A stretch of DNA of 19,648 bases. Source: Oscillospiraceae bacterium (GTDB taxonomy: Bacteria > Bacillota > Clostridia > Oscillospirales > CAG-272). Both the position numbers and the translations under genes were made by a program. Positions 1-6,706 of this stretch are shown one piece after another. Positions within the stretch are counted from its first letter, which is position 1, and the number at the start of each line of letters is the position of its first letter. The stretch covers positions 1-19,648 of the forward strand of contig QAKK01000019.1 of the NCBI GenBank assembly GCA_003343845.1. Direction: 5' to 3'. The notes below the pieces were generated by a model. That model was not told the DNA's origin. It made no database searches and saw only the letters and a program-made list of their open reading frames with translations.

Positions 1-76
1 GAAAACATGAAGTTATATATGGTTGGTTTGTTCCAAAATCCGCTTCAAATCAAGTAATATTCGTATTTATTGAGGA

Positions 77-124
77 TTATTGAGATATAAAATCAGGTAG
101 CGGTCCTCCGATACCAAGTTTCAT
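77..124 (-). other. 15-codon leader-like ORF or start of a broken gene
   Basis: From ATG at 124-122 the frame reads MKLGIGGPLPDFISQ and stops with TAA at 79-77. An AAGGGAC site sits about 10 nt upstream and a good promoter lies upstream of that, so the start looks real. Past the stop, another frame encodes a charged helical-looking stretch (ILLDLKRILEQTNHI) before its own stop near position 13. This could be a genuine short peptide, a leader, or the frameshifted remains of a small gene. I do not recognise a family. Base composition is more AT-rich than the neighbouring genes. Confidence 0.25.
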
Positions 125-157
125 GTTTCAAAGTCCCTTCAGAATTCAGTCTTACTT

Positions 158-186
158 ATTATAGTACGTTTTTTTGCAAATTTCAA
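158..186 (-). promoter_or_regulatory. candidate leftward sigma-A promoter
   Basis: Reading leftward, TTGAAA (181-186) is followed by a 17-bp spacer and TATAAT (158-163). Predicted transcription would start near 150 and run out of the window. An AAGGGA ribosome-binding-like site and an ATG (124-122) follow. The promoter lies just past the end of the dockerin protease gene and points the same way. Spacing and -10 are excellent, but the reading frame it serves is very short. Confidence 0.5.
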
Positions 187-192
187 GCCCAA

Positions 193-1461
193 TTAAGCTG
201 TAATGTTGCGGAGCAACAGCAAAACATCGGCAAGTGCGACACTGCCGTTGCCGTCAAAGTCGGCAATTACCGGATCGACCGTATGATCCGCATCCAGAAC
301 GGCTCGCAGGAGCAGCAATACATCCCGCATGGTGAGATCACCGTCTCGGTCCATATCCCCCGGGACACCGGCAAGCGATCGCAGCGCACGACCGATGTCC
401 AAAAGCCCGTAGCCGTAGCTTGTACTGTAGGCATCGGTGCCGAGCCGGACGGCAGAACGGGTCAGCAGATCGGTCATTTCTGTCGGTGTCAGCGTGGGAT
501 CTGCATTGAGCAACAGCGCAGCTGCAGCGGATACCAAAGGCGCGGCGAAAGAAGTGCCGGACCATGTGCCGTATCGGCTGCCCGAAAAGGTGCTGAAGAC
601 CCGTTCACCCGGGGCAACCAGCTTGACACTTGCATTCTTCTGTGACGTTGACGAGACTGCTTTGGTCTGACCGACCGAGCCGACGCCGATCACGCCCGAA
701 TATGCCGCCGGATAGTTCGGCACATCGTTGCCGTCATTGCCGACCGCGGCGACGACAATACACCCCCTGGCAATTGCATATTCGATCGCCTTTTTCAATG
801 TCAGCGAATTTTCCGTAGCGCCGCAGCTCATGTTCAGGATCCGGCAGCCGTAAAGGTCAACCGCGTCGTATACAGAACGCACCATCATGCTGATCGTCGT
901 TTTCGGGACGCTGGCATCAAAACACTTAAGCGGCTGGATCTTCGCCTTGGGCGCTGCGCCGATGGTGCCGACGCCGTTGATGCCGGCGGCGATCATCCCG
1001 GTGACAAAGGTGCCGTGCCCGATCGTATCTGTTGAAGCATCCACACCTTCCAGATAGCAGACGGTCGGCAGCAGATTCTCCGCAAGGTCGGGGTGGTCCG
1101 GCTGCACACCGGAGTCAATGACGCCGATCGTGATGCCCTCGCCCATATAGCCCATGTTCCACGCACTCTGCGCGTCGATCATGGTGAGATCCCATTTTTT
1201 AATGTAATACGGGTCGCTGTAGCCGGCGGCAGTGAGACGGATCTCAACATCCTCTTCATACCACAGGACGGCATCCTCACTTTGGAGCCGGGCAAGCGTG
1301 TCTGCATCCACAACGGAAAAAGCAGGCATGCCATCCTTGGCTGCAAGCAGCGCGGAATCATCCGTGCGCAGATACACAATATATTGTTCATCCGCCGCGT
1401 GCGCAGCCGTCGAAAGCATGGCAAAAAACACGGCAATCAGCAAAACGCGCAAATACTTCAT
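193..1461 (-). CDS. secreted subtilisin-family (S8) serine protease with C-terminal type I dockerin
   Basis: A 422-residue secreted endopeptidase. Residues 1-22 are a signal peptide (short basic start, hydrophobic core, AHA-A cleavage region). A short propeptide-like region (to about 85) precedes the S8 catalytic domain. The triad is visible: D116 (GVIDSG), H149 (GHGTFVTG) and S304 (SGTSFAAP), with the oxyanion-hole Asn at N242 (VGNDGN). Residues 368-422 form a dockerin with two calcium loops, D369-x-D-x-D-G-D and D401-x-D-G-N-G-S, each followed by ADVLLLLR-like helices. In this family dockerins bind cohesins on scaffoldins or the cell surface. The frame stays open upstream, but ATG 1461 is chosen because AAGGAAA precedes it, a strong promoter ends just before it and it gives a clean signal peptide. 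No obvious terminator follows. The natural substrate cannot be read from sequence. Confidence 0.93.
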   Translation of the reverse strand: MKYLRVLLIAVFFAMLSTAAHAADEQYIVYLRTDDSALLAAKDGMPAFSVVDADTLARLQSEDAVLWYEEDVEIRLTAAGYSDPYYIKKWDLTMIDAQSAWNMGYMGEGITIGVIDSGVQPDHPDLAENLLPTVCYLEGVDASTDTIGHGTFVTGMIAAGINGVGTIGAAPKAKIQPLKCFDASVPKTTISMMVRSVYDAVDLYGCRILNMSCGATENSLTLKKAIEYAIARGCIVVAAVGNDGNDVPNYPAAYSGVIGVGSVGQTKAVSSTSQKNASVKLVAPGERVFSTFSGSRYGTWSGTSFAAPLVSAAAALLLNADPTLTPTEMTDLLTRSAVRLGTDAYSTSYGYGLLDIGRALRSLAGVPGDMDRDGDLTMRDVLLLLRAVLDADHTVDPVIADFDGNGSVALADVLLLLRNITA

Positions 1462-1495
1462 GACAGTTTCCTTACAGCATTCAAAGATATACCTG

Positions 1496-1524
1496 ATTAT
1501 ACCATACTTCATGCCGTCATGCAA
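1496..1524 (-). promoter_or_regulatory. promoter of the dockerin protease
   Basis: Leftward TTGCAT (1519-1524), a 17-bp spacer and TATAAT (1496-1501), with an extended -10 TGG. The predicted start near 1489 leaves a leader of about 28 nt before ATG 1461. It lies back to back with the rightward promoter at 1553-1581. Confidence 0.75.
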
Positions 1525-1552
1525 GGAAAAAGCAGAAGGATTGCGGAACCGG

Positions 1553-1581
1553 TTGACAAGGATGGGCGCAAAGCGTAAAAT
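1553..1581 (+). promoter_or_regulatory. promoter of the membrane-flavodoxin gene
   Basis: A perfect TTGACA (1553-1558), a 17-bp spacer and TAAAAT (1576-1581). The leader of about 50 nt carries a small hairpin (ATGCG/CGCAT) and then GAGAGG before ATG 1638. Confidence 0.75.
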
Positions 1582-1637
1582 AATGCGTAGCGCATGATAT
1601 GCATCGTGTGTTTTGAAACTATGCGAGAGGTACTGCC

Positions 1638-2558
1638 ATGACTGAAAGATCGAGATACCGCGCAGCACATCGCGCACTGCTCTTCTGGACGCTGTTCATC
1701 GGGCTCGGCGCCGTCGCTGGCGCTGTCGGCATGTTGGTCGATCCGAGCGGCAAAGCGCTTGGTATGGACGCAATGCTGCCCTATTTTCAGGTGCTCCCGT
1801 TTGCGGATATCCTGTTTCAGAACTTCGTATTTTCGGGCTTCGCGCTGCTGATCGTCAACGGCATTCCCAATCTGACGGCGGCGGTACTGCTCCTGATGCA
1901 CAAAAGAGCCGGGGATTATCTCGGCGGCGTATTCGGCATTACGCTGATGCTGTGGATCTGCATCCAGTTTTACATGTTTCCGCCGAACTTTATGTCGACC
2001 GTCTACTTTGTGTTCGGCTTCTGTCAGGCGGCAACCGGCTGGGCTGCCGTCGTGTTTGCACGGCAGGAGGCATTCCGGGTCGCCCCCGCCGATTATCCGC
2101 AGGTTGGGACAAACCCGCGGCGGCTGGTTGTTTATTTTTCGCGTATGGGATATGTGAAAAAGCAGGCTTACACCGCGGCGAACCGTACAGGCGCCATGCT
2201 GTATGAAATCCGTTCGACAGAGCGGACTTCCGGTACACTCGGTTTTTGGTGGTGCGGCAGATATGGAGTGCACCGCTGGGATATGCCCATTGCGCCGGTC
2301 GATGCGGATCTTTCGGCATATGAACATGTGACGATCTGCGCGCCGATTTGGGTGTTTGCGCTTGCCGCGCCGGTGCGCAGCTTCTGCCGGGCGACTCATG
2401 GAAAGATCCGTTCGGTCGACTACATTCTTGTGCATCATACCAAAGGAACATACGAAAACGCTGCCGCTGAAATGGATGAACTGCTCGGCATCCGCCGCAC
2501 CGGACTGTGCAGCATACAGTGCCGCACCGGAAAGTATCCGCGTCGGCAGGACATATAG
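1638..2558 (+). CDS. polytopic membrane domain fused to flavodoxin-like domain
   Basis: 306 residues in two parts. Residues about 13-141 hold four hydrophobic segments (roughly 13-33, 56-88 as one or two, 98-115, 119-141) with basic residues at loop edges. Residues 162-290 resemble the flavodoxin/flavodoxin-like fold: a first strand LVVYFS, an FMN-phosphate-loop-like SRMGYVKKQA, then after an acidic linker VTICAPIWVFALAAPVRSFC, the pattern of the strand and loop that follow in small flavodoxins (usually xPxWxxxxxxPV). The expected reaction is FMN-based electron transfer at the cytoplasmic face of the membrane. The phosphate loop departs from the usual S/T-x-T-G-N-T, so FMN binding is not certain. 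GAGAGG lies 7 nt before the ATG. It is monocistronic, between its own promoter and a terminator. I do not recognise a named family for the membrane half. Confidence 0.75.
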   Translation: MTERSRYRAAHRALLFWTLFIGLGAVAGAVGMLVDPSGKALGMDAMLPYFQVLPFADILFQNFVFSGFALLIVNGIPNLTAAVLLLMHKRAGDYLGGVFGITLMLWICIQFYMFPPNFMSTVYFVFGFCQAATGWAAVVFARQEAFRVAPADYPQVGTNPRRLVVYFSRMGYVKKQAYTAANRTGAMLYEIRSTERTSGTLGFWWCGRYGVHRWDMPIAPVDADLSAYEHVTICAPIWVFALAAPVRSFCRATHGKIRSVDYILVHHTKGTYENAAAEMDELLGIRRTGLCSIQCRTGKYPRRQDI

Positions 2559-2563
2559 GAAAT

Positions 2564-2600
2564 AACCGTCTGCACCGATATGCAGACGGTTTTCTTTATT
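2564..2600 (+). terminator. Rho-independent terminator after membrane-flavodoxin gene
   Basis: A perfect 11-bp stem (2564-2574 with 2581-2591), 6-nt loop, then TTCTTTATT. It lies between convergent genes and its 3' tract overlaps the cysK stop codon. On the minus strand the T tract is poor, so it may end cysK only weakly. Confidence 0.85.
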
Positions 2601-3528
2601 CGTTTTCAAAAAGCGGTGTTGAAAAATAGCGCTCCGCAGTGTCCGGCAGAATCGTGACCACTGTTTTGCCGCGCCCAAGCTTGCGCGCAAGGCAAATGGC
2701 GGCAGCAACATTGGAGCCGCTTGAAATGCCGACGAGCAGCCCTTCCCGTCTGGCAAGTTCCCGCGCCGTTTCCAATGCTTCTTTATCTGTGATCACGCAG
2801 ACTTCATCGTAGATGTCTTGATCGAGTACGGGCGGAATGAGTCCGTCACCGATGCCCATCTGCAAGTGCGTGCAGATCGCGCCGCCGGACAGAATCGCCG
2901 CATTTTCCGGCTCAACTGCCCAGATCTCGGTTGCCGGATTCTCGCTTTTCAGCATTTTGCCGATCCCCGTGATTGTGCCGCCGGTGCCGATTCCGCAGCA
3001 GAAGCCGTGAATTGGCTTGCCCGCCTGTTCGAGAATCTCAACGGCGGTATGCATCAGATGAGCTTCCGGATTGGCAGGGTTCTCAAACTGTCCGGGAACA
3101 AAGACGCGGGGATTCTCCGCCGCCATCTGCGTCGCGCGTGCGGCGCATGCGCGGATGCACTTCCCGATGTCTCCGTCATCGTGGATCAGAATGGCCTCGG
3201 CGCCGTAATGCCGCACGATCTTGCGGCGTTCCTCACTGACCGAGTCCGGCATGATGATCACGGCACGATAACCGCGCACGGCACAAACCAGCGCAAGCCC
3301 GATACCCTGATTGCCGCTGGTCGGTTCCACAATGATGCTGTCCTTGTTCAGCAGCCCTGTCCGCTCAGCGGCGAGAATCATGTTATATGCCGTCCGCGTC
3401 TTGACGGAGCCGCCGATGTTCACGGCTTCAAATTTGACCAGAATCTCCGCTGCGTCGCCGTCCGTCATACGATTCAGCCGCACAAGCGGCGTACCGCCGA
3501 TCGCCTCCAGCACATTTTTGCAGATCAT
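2596..3528 (-). CDS. cysK: cysteine synthase A (O-acetylserine sulfhydrylase)
   Basis: A 310-residue PLP enzyme joining O-acetylserine and sulfide to give cysteine and acetate in the cytoplasm. Fold type II landmarks are all present: the PLP Schiff-base lysine K43 in NIGGSVKTR, the substrate loop PTSGNQG (69-75), the PLP-phosphate loop GTGGT (181-185) and GISSGSN (268-274). VEPENAAILSGG and GIGDGLIP match CysK-type proteins. The loop has Gln where many CysK proteins have Thr (TSGNTG). The length is normal for the family. The frame stays open further upstream, but ATG 3528 has GGAGGGAAAAC in front, and the upstream stretch covers promoter and tRNA sequence. It is monocistronic. Cystathionine beta-synthase-like relatives share the fold, but the short length without a CBS domain favours CysK. 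Confidence 0.95.
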   Translation of the reverse strand: MICKNVLEAIGGTPLVRLNRMTDGDAAEILVKFEAVNIGGSVKTRTAYNMILAAERTGLLNKDSIIVEPTSGNQGIGLALVCAVRGYRAVIIMPDSVSEERRKIVRHYGAEAILIHDDGDIGKCIRACAARATQMAAENPRVFVPGQFENPANPEAHLMHTAVEILEQAGKPIHGFCCGIGTGGTITGIGKMLKSENPATEIWAVEPENAAILSGGAICTHLQMGIGDGLIPPVLDQDIYDEVCVITDKEALETARELARREGLLVGISSGSNVAAAICLARKLGRGKTVVTILPDTAERYFSTPLFENE

Positions 3529-3558
3529 GTTTTCCCTCCAGACCGTTGTTCTGCTGAC

Positions 3559-3586
3559 AGTGTATTCAAAAAAGCAGATTTTGCAA
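3559..3586 (-). promoter_or_regulatory. candidate cysK promoter
   Basis: Leftward TTGCAA (3581-3586), a 16-bp spacer and TACACT (3559-3564). A start near 3552 gives a leader of about 24 nt. The boxes are weaker than those of other promoters here. No T-box or cysteine-responsive leader is visible. Confidence 0.45.
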
Positions 3587-3587
3587 G

Positions 3588-3618
3588 TAAAAAGCGACCT
3601 GCCGCGGGCAGGTCGCTT
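3588..3618 (-). terminator. terminator after tRNA-Lys
   Basis: A perfect 12-bp GC-rich stem (3592-3603 with 3607-3618) and 3-nt loop, followed leftward by TTTTTAC. It sits 6 nt after the tRNA 3' end and just before the cysK -35 box, so it separates tRNA-Lys from cysK. Confidence 0.85.
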
Positions 3619-3624
3619 GGTTCT

Positions 3625-3700
3625 TGGTGCTCCTGCGGAGAATCGAACTCCGGACACCATGATTAAAAGTCATGTGCTCTACCAGCTGAGCTACAGGGGC
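3625..3700 (-). tRNA. tRNA-Lys (TTT anticodon)
   Basis: A 76-nt cloverleaf with encoded CCA. The anticodon arm is CATGA-CTTTTAA-TCATG, so the anticodon is TTT. The D arm (GCTCAGCTGGTAGAGC) and T arm (CGGAG-TTCGATT-CTCCG) pair perfectly. The acceptor stem GCCCCTG/CAGGAGC has one C-A mismatch at position 3:70. It has its own promoter and terminator. Confidence 0.96.
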
Positions 3701-3718
3701 ATTTGTTTGCACCACAAT

Positions 3719-3747
3719 ATATTAGCATATCAGGCGAAGTTTGTCAA
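3719..3747 (-). promoter_or_regulatory. tRNA-Lys promoter
   Basis: Leftward TTGACA (3742-3747), a 17-bp spacer and TAATAT (3719-3724) with an extended -10 TGC. Transcription would start about 12 nt before the mature tRNA 5' end. Confidence 0.85.
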
Positions 3748-3775
3748 CCCCTTTTTCAAGGTTTCGCGCGGGAAT

Positions 3776-3807
3776 GTGCACAGACGGTCTTTTGACCGCC
3801 TGTGCAC
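3776..3807 (-). terminator. hairpin after eno (weak terminator or 3' stabiliser)
   Basis: A 14-bp stem with one G-T pair (3776-3789 with 3794-3807) and a TTTT/AAAA loop, starting 20 bp past the eno stop codon. No T tract follows leftward, so it may stop polymerase poorly or protect the mRNA end. Confidence 0.5.
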
Positions 3808-3826
3808 GAACCGTGCGGGTACAAGG

Positions 3827-5089
3827 TCAGATCCCGTATTTTGCACCGACGCCGAGCGCGTTTTCAATGCGCAGGAGCCGGTTGTACTTGGCGACGCGTT
3901 CGCTGCGGCAGGGGGCGCCGGTCTTGATATACGGCGCGTTTGTACCGACGGCAAGATCGGCAATCGTCGTATCCTCGGTTTCACCGGAACGGTGGGACAG
4001 GATATATCGGTAACCGTTTGCCTTCGCCTTGACGATCACATCAATCGTCTCGCTGACTGTGCCGATCTGATTCGGTTTGATCAGCACAGAGTTTGCCGCT
4101 CCCATTTCAATACCGGTCGCAAGCCGCTTGACGTTGGTCACAAACAGGTCGTCGCCGACCAGCATCACACGGTCGCCGATGCTTTGCGTGAGGCGAGCCC
4201 AGCCGCCGAAGTCGGTCTGATCAAGTCCGTCCTCGATCGAGAAGATCGGGTATTTGCCGACAAGCTCGGACCAATAGCCGATCAGAGCATCCGCATCAAA
4301 GCGCGCGCCGCGCTTCGGCAAAACGTATGCGCCATCCTGATACCACTCGCTGCTGGCGGCGTCCAGCGCAATTTTGACCGTCTCGGTGTCGTAACCGGCG
4401 GCGTCGATTGCCTCGCAGATCAGCCGGATCGCATCCTCGTCGCCGTCAAGGCTCGGCGCATATCCGCCCTCGTCACCGACTGCCGTGCTCAGCCCGCGCG
4501 ATTTCAGCAGCTTGCCGAGCGTGTGATAGATCTCGGCGCCGATGCGCAGCGCGTCCCCGAAGCTGTGCGCCCCGACCGGCGCGATCATAAACTCCTGAAT
4601 GTCTACATTGTTGGAGGCGTGGGCGCCTCCGTTCAGAATGTTCATCATCGGAATCGGCAGATTCCGCGCCGAAACACCGCCGATGTATTTGAACAGCGGC
4701 ATGTGATAAGAATTTGCGCCTGCGCGCGCACATGCCATGGAAACGGCAAGGATCGCGTTTGCGCCGAGTTTGGACTTGTTTTCCGTGCCGTCCACCTCGC
4801 ACATGATCGTGTCAATTTCGCTCTGCTCATATACAGACACGCCGACAAGCGCAGGACAGATCCTCTTGCCGATATTATAGACAGCTTCCAGCACGCCAAG
4901 TCCGCCGTATCGCGCGCTTGATTTATCGCGCAGCTCATGCGCCTCGAAAATGCCCGTCGACGCGCCGGACGGCACACTTGCCATGCCGACCGTGCCGTCG
5001 CTCAGCATGACCGATGCTTCAACCGTCGGATTCCCGCGCGAATCCAGTACCTCTCTGCCGCAGATTTTGGATATACAAACCTTTGCCAT
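3827..5089 (-). CDS. eno: enolase (phosphopyruvate hydratase)
   Basis: A 420-residue cytoplasmic glycolytic enzyme that interconverts 2-phosphoglycerate and phosphoenolpyruvate. The enolase signature is complete: E207 in GDEGG, the magnesium ligands D243, E286 (SIEDG) and D313 (VGDDLFVTN), the catalytic base K338 in LIKPNQIG and SHRSGET (365-371). The N-terminal SRGNPTVE and SGASTG loop are present, and the length is typical. Two in-frame ATGs compete. The first (5095) touches GGAGGG with no spacing, so the second (5089, MAKVCIS) is chosen, with 7 nt between GGAGG and the start. It stands alone and divergent from the LysM/GH18 gene. A hairpin follows the stop. Together with PEP carboxykinase downstream it concentrates PEP metabolism in this window. 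Confidence 0.97.
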   Translation of the reverse strand: MAKVCISKICGREVLDSRGNPTVEASVMLSDGTVGMASVPSGASTGIFEAHELRDKSSARYGGLGVLEAVYNIGKRICPALVGVSVYEQSEIDTIMCEVDGTENKSKLGANAILAVSMACARAGANSYHMPLFKYIGGVSARNLPIPMMNILNGGAHASNNVDIQEFMIAPVGAHSFGDALRIGAEIYHTLGKLLKSRGLSTAVGDEGGYAPSLDGDEDAIRLICEAIDAAGYDTETVKIALDAASSEWYQDGAYVLPKRGARFDADALIGYWSELVGKYPIFSIEDGLDQTDFGGWARLTQSIGDRVMLVGDDLFVTNVKRLATGIEMGAANSVLIKPNQIGTVSETIDVIVKAKANGYRYILSHRSGETEDTTIADLAVGTNAPYIKTGAPCRSERVAKYNRLLRIENALGVGAKYGI

Positions 5090-5136
5090 ATTCATCCCTC
5101 CGAACCGAAATAAGAAAATCCGAAGACTTCCCTCCT

Positions 5137-5151
5137 ATTATGGAACGTTCC
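5137..5151 (-). promoter_or_regulatory. possible eno -10 box with adjoining palindrome
   Basis: Leftward CATAAT (5137-5142) is the best -10 candidate upstream of eno, with no convincing -35 box. The perfect 10-bp palindrome GGAACGTTCC (5142-5151) overlaps its upstream edge, where a bound protein would affect polymerase. The operator role is inference. Confidence 0.3.
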
Positions 5152-5168
5152 GACACAAAAAATGCAGT

Positions 5169-5198
5169 CTGAAATTATTTTGTCGGGCTGCATATACT
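5169..5198 (+). promoter_or_regulatory. possible promoter of LysM/GH18 gene
   Basis: CTGAAA (5169-5174), an 18-bp spacer and TATACT (5193-5198), followed by a leader of about 28 nt before ATG 5233. The -10 is good and the -35 weak. If this is a sporulation gene the true promoter may use another sigma factor. Confidence 0.3.
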
Positions 5199-5232
5199 GA
5201 ATGATAGAACTTACATACGAGGTACAATTCTT

Positions 5233-6486
5233 ATGAAAATCCACACGGTTGAACGCGGCGAGAGCATCCGCTCTGTCGCCGAGCTTTACGGTGTTCCCGA
5301 GAGCCGCATCCTTTTCGACAACGAGCTTGATCCGCATCACAGGCTCTACCCCGGTCAAACGCTGATCATCGGCGAACCGACCCGTACAGACAGCGTGCGC
5401 GGCGGCGATACGCCCGAGCGGATCGCGAAGCGGAATGATACGGACGTGCTCACGCTTCTGCAAAACAATCCGCACCTTGCGGCTGCGGGACTCGTCCCGT
5501 CGCAGCCGCTCAATATTGCATACGACCGAAAGAACAGCAGGTGCATCCCGGTACACGCCTATTCCGACACCGCAGAGGAATCAACCTTGCGCAGGCGGCT
5601 GCCGCTCGTCTCCGTTTTGTCCGTACAGAACGCCGCACTGCTGCAAAGCGGGCGTGTCCAACTGCTTGAAAGCGCGCAGCGACTTGCCGCGCTTGCCCGT
5701 GAATATCGCACTTTGCCCATCCTTTGCATTGAAGCCGTTGATGCTTACGGAAGGTACGACACAGGCGCCGTTGTGCAGATTCTGTCTTCGCCGAATCTGA
5801 CGGAGCGTTTTATCCGCAGCACGCTGGAGGCGGTTAAAGCGGGCGGGTTTGCCGGGGCGGAGCTCCTTTTTATGCCGGTGCCTGCGGGCGACGAGGGGCG
5901 GCTGACGGAGTTGCTGCTCGCACTTTCCGGTCGCTTTGAAGAATGCGGACTGTATTTGCTTGCGCCATGGCTGCCGAATCTGCCGCAGACGGACAGCGTG
6001 GTCGAGAATATGATGGATATTGCGGATTTTGTGCCGATCCGGAATTATCTCTTTGATGACAGCAAAAACGCGTCACCTGCCGCGCCGCTTGATCGGATCG
6101 AGGTGGCGCTTACAGCTGAATTTGTGCCGAAATTCGCAAAGAAGCTGCTCGTCGGCATCCCGACCTTCGGTATTGACTACACGCAGGCGGCAGTCGGTTA
6201 TCGCAAGCGCGCCGTTTCTGCGGAGCACATCTGCCGGACGCTGACGACGTCGCCGGACGTGCGCTTTGATGAGACGGTGCAAACGCCGTTTGCCGTGTAC
6301 ACGGAAGATGCGTATCACTGCCCGGTCGGGCACACACTCTGCTATGAAGACGCACATTCTCTTGCCGCAAAGCTCGCGGTGGTTGAAAAATACGGGCTTT
6401 GCGGCATCAGTGTATGCTCGCTTGCCTATGATATCCCTGTGTTCTGGCAGCTGCTGAATCAGACCTATAAGGTCGCCAAGTATTGA
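5233..6486 (+). CDS. LysM-LysM-GH18-like protein (SleL/YaaH-type), probably lacking the catalytic Glu
   Basis: 417 residues. Two N-terminal LysM-like modules bind peptidoglycan: 1-46 (HTVERGESIRSVAELYGV...LYPGQTLII) is clear, about 52-96 is divergent. Residues 120-417 follow the GH18 barrel of spore-cortex hydrolases such as SleL/YaaH. The C-terminal region YEDAHSLAAKLAVVEKYGLC (371-390) with GISVCSL is the characteristic end. In active GH18 enzymes the fourth strand reads like FDGxxxDxE. Here the aligned stretch is FAGAELLFM (206-214), with both acids replaced and Met at the Glu position. No signal peptide is seen, as usual for spore-coat SleL proteins. GAGG lies about 10 nt before the ATG. 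It probably acts in spore or wall binding rather than hydrolysis; the alignment is by eye. Confidence 0.8.
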   Translation: MKIHTVERGESIRSVAELYGVPESRILFDNELDPHHRLYPGQTLIIGEPTRTDSVRGGDTPERIAKRNDTDVLTLLQNNPHLAAAGLVPSQPLNIAYDRKNSRCIPVHAYSDTAEESTLRRRLPLVSVLSVQNAALLQSGRVQLLESAQRLAALAREYRTLPILCIEAVDAYGRYDTGAVVQILSSPNLTERFIRSTLEAVKAGGFAGAELLFMPVPAGDEGRLTELLLALSGRFEECGLYLLAPWLPNLPQTDSVVENMMDIADFVPIRNYLFDDSKNASPAAPLDRIEVALTAEFVPKFAKKLLVGIPTFGIDYTQAAVGYRKRAVSAEHICRTLTTSPDVRFDETVQTPFAVYTEDAYHCPVGHTLCYEDAHSLAAKLAVVEKYGLCGISVCSLAYDIPVFWQLLNQTYKVAKY

Positions 6487-6535
6487 AATACGCACCGAAG
6501 ATATAATAATTCTTTATAGTAAAATTGTTTTTTCA

Positions 6536-6544
6536 TGTTATAAT
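6536..6544 (+). promoter_or_regulatory. possible upstream extended -10
   Basis: TGT followed by TATAAT (6539-6544) gives an extended -10 without a good -35 box. It could be a second, distal pckG promoter. A weak AT-only hairpin and T run (about 6508-6533) just before it might end the GH18 transcript. Confidence 0.25.
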
Positions 6545-6590
6545 TATATTGATGCAGAACCTGCCGCATATTTTTCTTTCTTTTTCGCCT

Positions 6591-6616
6591 TTCTCTTGCA
6601 AATTTCTCTTGCAAAT
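6591..6616 (+). repeat. two exact tandem 13-bp repeats abutting the pckG -35 box
   Basis: The unit TTCTCTTGCAAAT occurs at 6591-6603 and again at 6604-6616 with no gap, and the next two bases (TT) continue it into the TTGACA box at 6617. Each unit contains TTGCAA. The position suits an activator or repressor site, though no binding protein is known from sequence. Confidence 0.8.
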
Positions 6617-6645
6617 TTGACAAAGCTGTGCTATATTCATATTTA
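6617..6645 (+). promoter_or_regulatory. candidate pckG promoter
   Basis: A perfect TTGACA (6617-6622), a 17-bp spacer and TATTTA (6640-6645). The predicted leader is about 55 nt and carries AAGGAG 10 nt before ATG 6707. Confidence 0.55.
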
Positions 6646-6706
6646 GGAAAGATTGTTGTTCAAGAAGTATGATAAAAAAATAATTATATAAAGGAGATAA
6701 AATGTT

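Noticed and set aside
1462..1677. N-terminal extension of the dockerin protease to 1677
   Set aside because: It would cover its own promoter and place the signal peptide 72 residues inside the protein.
1509..2756. 415-codon open frame antisense to the membrane-flavodoxin gene
   Set aside because: It runs through two promoters and a terminator; the opposite strand encodes membrane segments and a recognisable fold.
3529..3660. Upstream extension of cysK to 3660
   Set aside because: The extension is read through the tRNA-Lys terminator and the tRNA antisense; the SD and family start support 3528.
3311..4921. 536-codon open frame antisense to eno, tRNA-Lys and cysK
   Set aside because: It crosses a tRNA, promoters and a terminator and mirrors two well-defined genes.
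5142..5151. GGAACGTTCC as a LexA (SOS) box
   Set aside because: Gram-positive LexA sites are GAAC and GTTC separated by four bases; here the halves touch.
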